Shown piece after piece: positions 61,341-64,000 of a stretch of 64,000 bases of DNA. Position 1 is the first letter of the stretch, and each line of letters opens with the position of its first letter. The position numbers and the translations under genes are program-made. Below the pieces are notes generated by a model. It was given only the letters and a program-made list of their open reading frames with translations, made no database searches and was not told the DNA's origin. Origin of the DNA: an uncultured Ectothiorhodospiraceae bacterium (GTDB lineage Bacteria > Pseudomonadota > Gammaproteobacteria > Nitrococcales > Nitrococcaceae). Location: contig CAJXKP010000004.1 in assembly GCA_913055565.1 (NCBI GenBank), positions 45,392 to 109,391 on the forward strand, read 5' to 3'.

Positions 61341-61353
61341 AGGGCTGCCTCCT
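61338..61353 (-). promoter_or_regulatory. strong ribosome site placed before an ATT codon
   Basis: On the minus strand AGGAGG (61353-61348), a 7-base spacer, and ATT (61340-61338). The site decides the start of the oxidoreductase, since no ATG, GTG or TTG lies at a matching distance. Confidence 0.6.
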
Positions 61354-61581
61354 CGCTTGTTGAGCGCTCGCGACCGCGCTGGCTGATTTAGCGGTGTTGG
61401 CTTGGTCCAAGATCCATTTTCAAACGCATCACTGACCTCCCAACAGTATCGTTCACCCGCCCCATATCGTCTACCAGGCCACCCCCTAGCGTCGCTGCGC
61501 CCGAGCCTCGCCACATTGAACTCGCGGCCAGCGACGCTAGCAAAGCGGCCCGCCGTTGCGTGACCCTCAACCGGGCCGCGG

Positions 61582-62682
61582 CTAGACCTCAGAGCCCAAG
61601 GCCTGCGCCCGCTCGAGGGTTGCTTCAGGATCTCGCATGGTCCGTGGCGGGCCGCCGGCTTCTGGCCAGCCCTGGACGTGCTCCATGACCAGTTCTGCTA
61701 GGAACTCGACGTGGTCGGGGTGCGCGTTGAGACACGGGATATAGCGCAACGATTCGCCGCCAGCCTCCTCGAAGTACTCCCGGTTCTCGTTCTGGATCTC
61801 GTCCAGGGTCTCCAGGCAATCGGCTGAGAAGCCAGGGCAGATCACATCAATGGTCTTGGTACCGTTCTGGGCCAGCTCGGTGACGGTCTCGTCGGTATAC
61901 GGCTTGAGCCACTCCTCGTTGCCGAAGCGCGACTGGAACGCGACCAGCCAGTCATCGTCGCCGAGCCCCAGCTCCTCGGTAACAAGCCGGGCGGTCTTGC
62001 GGCATTGGCAGTGGTAGGGGTCGCCGTTGAGCAGGTAGCGCTTGGGCGTGCCGTGAAAGGAGAAGATGAGCTTCTCGCCCCGACCGTGCTCGGCCCAGTG
62101 CTCCCGGACGCTCTGAACCAGACACCGGATAAAACGGGCATCGTCGTGGTACTGCCCGATGAAGCGGAACTCCGGGATCCAGCGCCACTGCTTGAGCTCG
62201 TCCGCCATGGCGTCGAAGGCGGACGCCGTCGTTGTCCCGGAGTACTGCGGGAACAGCGGTAGCATCACGATGCGCTCGGCGCCGGCATCGCGCAGTTTCC
62301 GGAGGGTCTCGGGGATCGAGGGGTTGCCGTAGCGCATCGCCAGCTCGACCTCCACCGGTCCGGCAAGACGCTGCTCCAGGCGACTCTTCATGCCCGCCGT
62401 CTGCGCCTTGCCGGTTGATAGCAGCGGCGAGCCTTCGTCGGTCCAGACCTCGCGATACGAGGCCGCGGATTTTTTGGGCCGCGTGCGCAGGATGATCCCG
62501 TGCAGCAGCGCGCGCCATAGGATACGTGGTAGCTCGATGACGCGTGGGTCACCCAGGAATTGCGCCAGATACCGGCGCAGCGACGGGGTATCGGGCGCAT
62601 CCGGCGTGCCGAGGTTGGCGACGATAACCCCCAAACGCGGCTGATCGTCGTGCCGAAAGCCCTGTTTCCCTTGATAACGCAT
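61582..62682 (-). CDS. hemH: ferrochelatase
   Basis: 366 residues from the ATG at 62682 with GGAGACGAGC upstream; the longer in-frame version continues through intergenic sequence and is rejected. Motifs: LGVIVANLGTPDAPDTPSLRRYL at the start, PLLSTGKAQT, MRYGNPSIPETL, LPLFPQYSGTTTASAFDA, the catalytic His in FSFHGTPKRYL, GDPYHCQCRKTA, and the metal-binding VICPGFSADCLETLDEI. It inserts Fe2+ into protoporphyrin IX at the inner face of the membrane, the last step of haem synthesis. No other hem gene is nearby. Confidence 0.96.
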   Translation of the reverse strand: MRYQGKQGFRHDDQPRLGVIVANLGTPDAPDTPSLRRYLAQFLGDPRVIELPRILWRALLHGIILRTRPKKSAASYREVWTDEGSPLLSTGKAQTAGMKSRLEQRLAGPVEVELAMRYGNPSIPETLRKLRDAGAERIVMLPLFPQYSGTTTASAFDAMADELKQWRWIPEFRFIGQYHDDARFIRCLVQSVREHWAEHGRGEKLIFSFHGTPKRYLLNGDPYHCQCRKTARLVTEELGLGDDDWLVAFQSRFGNEEWLKPYTDETVTELAQNGTKTIDVICPGFSADCLETLDEIQNENREYFEEAGGESLRYIPCLNAHPDHVEFLAELVMEHVQGWPEAGGPPRTMRDPEATLERAQALGSEV

Positions 62683-62850
62683 GCTCGTCTCCAGGCCTGT
62701 GGTTAGTCGTGGCGTGATCGCCGACGCAATAATAATAGCTGCCCACGGCGATGAGGACATTGCCAATGGGCGTGCCCCCGTCCCATCCCGGCTCTGGTTC
62801 CTGTGACTACAACGCCGGGCGGTTAGTGCCCGACGATTAACCCAAACCAT

Positions 62851-62890
62851 CGTCATTCTCGCGAACGCGAGAATCTCGATGTTGGGGCGG
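62851..62890. repeat. REP-like palindrome 1
   Basis: ATTCTCGCG-AA-CGCGAGAAT (62855-62874) is a perfect 9-bp inverted repeat. It is preceded by CGTC and followed by CTCGATGTTGGG. The same flanks occur around the second palindrome 290 bases downstream, so both belong to a family of short palindromic intergenic repeats. Confidence 0.75.
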
Positions 62891-63110
62891 TAAGGCCCGG
62901 GTTGAGCCGTATGGCCGACTCCGGCCAGGGCACTTCCTATCGATCGCCCACCCCGGGGCTGCCCCAGGAATCGCTGCTGTAGGGACTGGAGCACATAGCC
63001 ATGGGGCTGTCGTGGGTACCACGTTTTTAACAATGTAATGGCGAGCGGCTTGTCCGTTGGTGTGTGCTGGAAAGAGGTGACTAAGTTGGGACTTATGACC
63101 AGATTTGACT

Positions 63111-63133
63111 CCTAGCCTTGACCCCTAGCCTTG
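63111..63133. repeat. tandem CCTAGCCTTG repeat
   Basis: CCTAGCCTTG occurs at 63111-63120 and again at 63124-63133 with a 3-base spacer, giving a 13-base period directly before REP-like palindrome 2. Confidence 0.6.
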
Positions 63134-63137
63134 GATC

Positions 63138-63190
63138 CGTCATCCCGGTCTTGCCGCAGGCAAGAACCGGGATCTCGAGGTTGAGCCGAG
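63138..63190. repeat. REP-like palindrome 2
   Basis: Left arm ATCCCGGTCTTGCC (63142-63155) and right arm GGCAAGAACCGGGAT (63159-63173) pair with one bulged base. CGTC precedes and CTCGAGGTTG follows, matching the flanks of palindrome 1. Confidence 0.75.
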
Positions 63191-63315
63191 TCGTTGGCTA
63201 GTAAGGACCGCAGAGAGGTAATGGCGCGCCGTCGTACAACGCCTTTCGGCGCTTCCCGGCGTCGGGGCGGACTAAGTGTAGGAGCTAATTAGTGCGAAAC
63301 TCGCCGGTGCTACCC

Positions 63316-63689
63316 TTAGTCCACCAGGTCGTCCAAGTCCACAGTGAGTATGCGGGCGATACGCCGTAACGCGTCGACGCCGCCAACACGCTCACCACGC
63401 TCAATCATCGCTACATACGACTGCGACAACGCCGCCTGCTCAGCAAGCGCCGCCTGAGTCAGCCCACGGTGTTCGCGCCATACCTTTACCGGGTTGTCAC
63501 CGGCTACAAGCCGGTCCACCACCGCTGCTGGCACTGTCTCATCCTCGCCGTCCGTTAACTCGCGGCGCGCGCGGTCGAATGCGACGATATCGTCGAACTC
63601 CTCGGCCTTCTCGAGCAGCGTTCGATACTCCTCATAGGGTATGACGGCGTACTCGGGTGTCCGTCGCGCTCGATGATCTGTGTGCTCAT
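63316..63689 (-). pseudogene. XRE/HigA-type antitoxin gene with a frameshift
   Basis: The ATG at 63689 overlaps the toxin stop as ATGA. Ten codons encode MSTQIIERDG, after which the family sequence continues in another frame: EYAVIPYEEYRTLLEKAEEF, then a helix-turn-helix (WREHRGLTQAALAEQAALSQ, MIERGERVG) to the end. The shift is at 63654-63663 and equals one missing base. The Phd-like N-terminal part plus XRE C-terminal part is a known antitoxin layout. A GTG at 63534 could still give a 72-residue helix-turn-helix fragment. Confidence 0.75.
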
Positions 63690-63890
63690 TTGTAGATTTC
63701 TCCCCGGGGCCCGATATCTAAGACCAGGATTACTAGCTCGTCGTCTTCGATCACGTAGATAGCGCGCCAGGCCCCAACGCGAAGCCTATGACCTGGTCGG
63801 TTGCTCAGCTTGCGAGTGTCTAGGTCTGAGCGCCATGGGTCTTGGGCTAACAACTCGAAGGAGTCACGCAGCTCTTGCTGCTGCCCCGCC
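63686..63890 (-). pseudogene. RelE/ParE-family toxin, N-terminus removed by an insertion element
   Basis: The remaining part has QQQELRDSFELLAQDPWRSD, KLSNRPGHRLRVGAWRAIYV and ELVILVLDIGPRGEIYK, a clear RelE-type mRNA interferase C-terminal two-thirds. About 15-20 N-terminal residues are missing. The break coincides with the terminal inverted repeat of an IS50-like element at 63891. A TTG inside the element could start a hybrid frame at 63907, but the first strand of the toxin fold is gone. Toxin and antitoxin genes overlap, toxin first. Confidence 0.75.
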
Positions 63891-63909
63891 CTGACCCTGA
63901 CACACAAGT
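63891..63909. repeat. terminal inverted repeat of the IS50-like element
   Basis: A 19-base end with 16 matches to the Tn5 outside end, including the first five bases CTGAC and the last eight ACACAAGT. It marks the junction with the toxin gene. The 9 bases just before it (63882-63890) would be one copy of the target duplication. Confidence 0.75.
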
Positions 63910-63948
63910 TGGCTGGACAAGGCCGCCGCGGGCGGGTACTGTGCCGGC

Positions 63949-64000
63949 ATGGATACGACGACAGCCAGTCTGGCGGCCCTGGATGATTGGGCGAGCGCGC
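63949..64000 (+). CDS. Tn5-like (IS4 family) transposase, N-terminal fragment
   Basis: Seventeen codons are visible: MDTTTASLAALDDWASA. The A-A-x-D-W-A pattern fits the start of IS50 transposase, whose N-terminus has AADWAKSVF after a similar lead. Catalytic residues are outside the window. The call rests mainly on its place 40 bases inside a Tn5-like terminal repeat. Confidence 0.6.
   Translation, partial: MDTTTASLAALDDWASA

Larger units (their letters stand above)
62683..63315. other. 633-base intergenic region with palindromic repeats
   Basis: No gene is supported. It contains two REP-like palindromes (62851-62890 and 63138-63190) and a short tandem repeat (63111-63133), listed separately. 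It also holds the presumed hemH promoter near its left end. Confidence 0.6.
63891..64000 (+). mobile_element. left end of an IS4-family, IS50/Tn5-like insertion sequence
   Basis: The terminal 19 bases, CTGACCCTGACACACAAGT (63891-63909), match the Tn5 outside end CTGACTCTTATACACAAGT at 16 of 19 positions. A frame starting 40 bases further in resembles the N-terminus of Tn5-type transposase. The element interrupts the toxin gene and runs off the window, so its right end and target duplication cannot be seen. Confidence 0.75.

Overview
The window reads as a chromosomal segment of a GC-rich gammaproteobacterium, probably halophilic or halotolerant. Gammaproteobacterial markers are the divergent bepA/perM-like pair, slp lipoproteins, yheS, truC, slyD, hspQ, mltF, slt, DUF5062 and an orphan thioredoxin-type arsC. 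Sodium-coupled or marine-style transporters (NSS symporter, TRAP system, DcaP-like porin) and acidic proteins fit a saline habitat. The genus cannot be fixed from the sequence alone. Genes are tightly packed, with many ATGA or 4-8 base overlaps. I see no rRNA, tRNA or CRISPR array.

Layout. 0-6.5 kb: a truncated BepA-like protease, a PerM-like permease, and an RND efflux pump with its adaptor, divergent from a MarR regulator. 6.5-12.6 kb: gluconate kinase, then a four-gene lipid-modification operon (FAD oxidoreductase, DUF1365, cyclopropane fatty acid synthase, GPH-type MFS) divergent from a TetR regulator. 12.8-16.3 kb: a DUF815 ATPase and an accessory pair, a Sel1-like lipoprotein divergent from a frameshifted gene of unknown function. 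16.4-25.4 kb: housekeeping and single genes, including yheS, truC, arsC, a beta-barrel protein, a radical SAM protein and a TerB-like protein. 25.6-31.5 kb: an inorganic-carbon module with dabB-dabA, a divergent LysR regulator and a beta-carbonic anhydrase. 31.8-33.5 kb: two slp lipoproteins and yceI.

33.5-39.3 kb holds the most intriguing block. It has a CDP-alcohol phosphatidyltransferase, a zinc-type dehydrogenase, a PTPS/QueD-like protein that lacks the usual catalytic Cys and one zinc His, a GT4 glycosyltransferase, a methyltransferase, an LPG-synthase-like membrane protein and a RibD-type reductase. This looks like an uncharacterised route to a modified, probably glycosylated and methylated, pterin-like compound. 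39.6-48.6 kb: mltF, NSS symporter, porin, isochorismatase-like hydrolase, slyD, PilZ protein, ptrB and a lipase-like hydrolase. 48.6-54.4 kb: a TRAP transporter split across a divergent promoter region, an EamA exporter and ATP-type PEP carboxykinase. 54.6-62.7 kb: DUF547, hspQ, two envelope proteins, slt, DUF5062, a MAPEG pseudogene, a quinone-oxidoreductase-like enzyme and hemH. 62.7-64 kb: palindromic repeats and a dead toxin-antitoxin pair cut by an IS50/Tn5-like element that runs off the window.

The clearest structural surprises are these. Two 165-bp dispersed palindromic elements (18.7 and 49.8 kb) carry a 53-bp loop that is inverted in one copy relative to the other. Two genes have strong ribosome binding sites placed in front of ATC or ATT rather than a standard start. 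An intrinsic terminator lies inside the intergenic region ahead of ptrB, which implies a small RNA or attenuated leader. Three accessory genes are broken by apparent single-base deletions.
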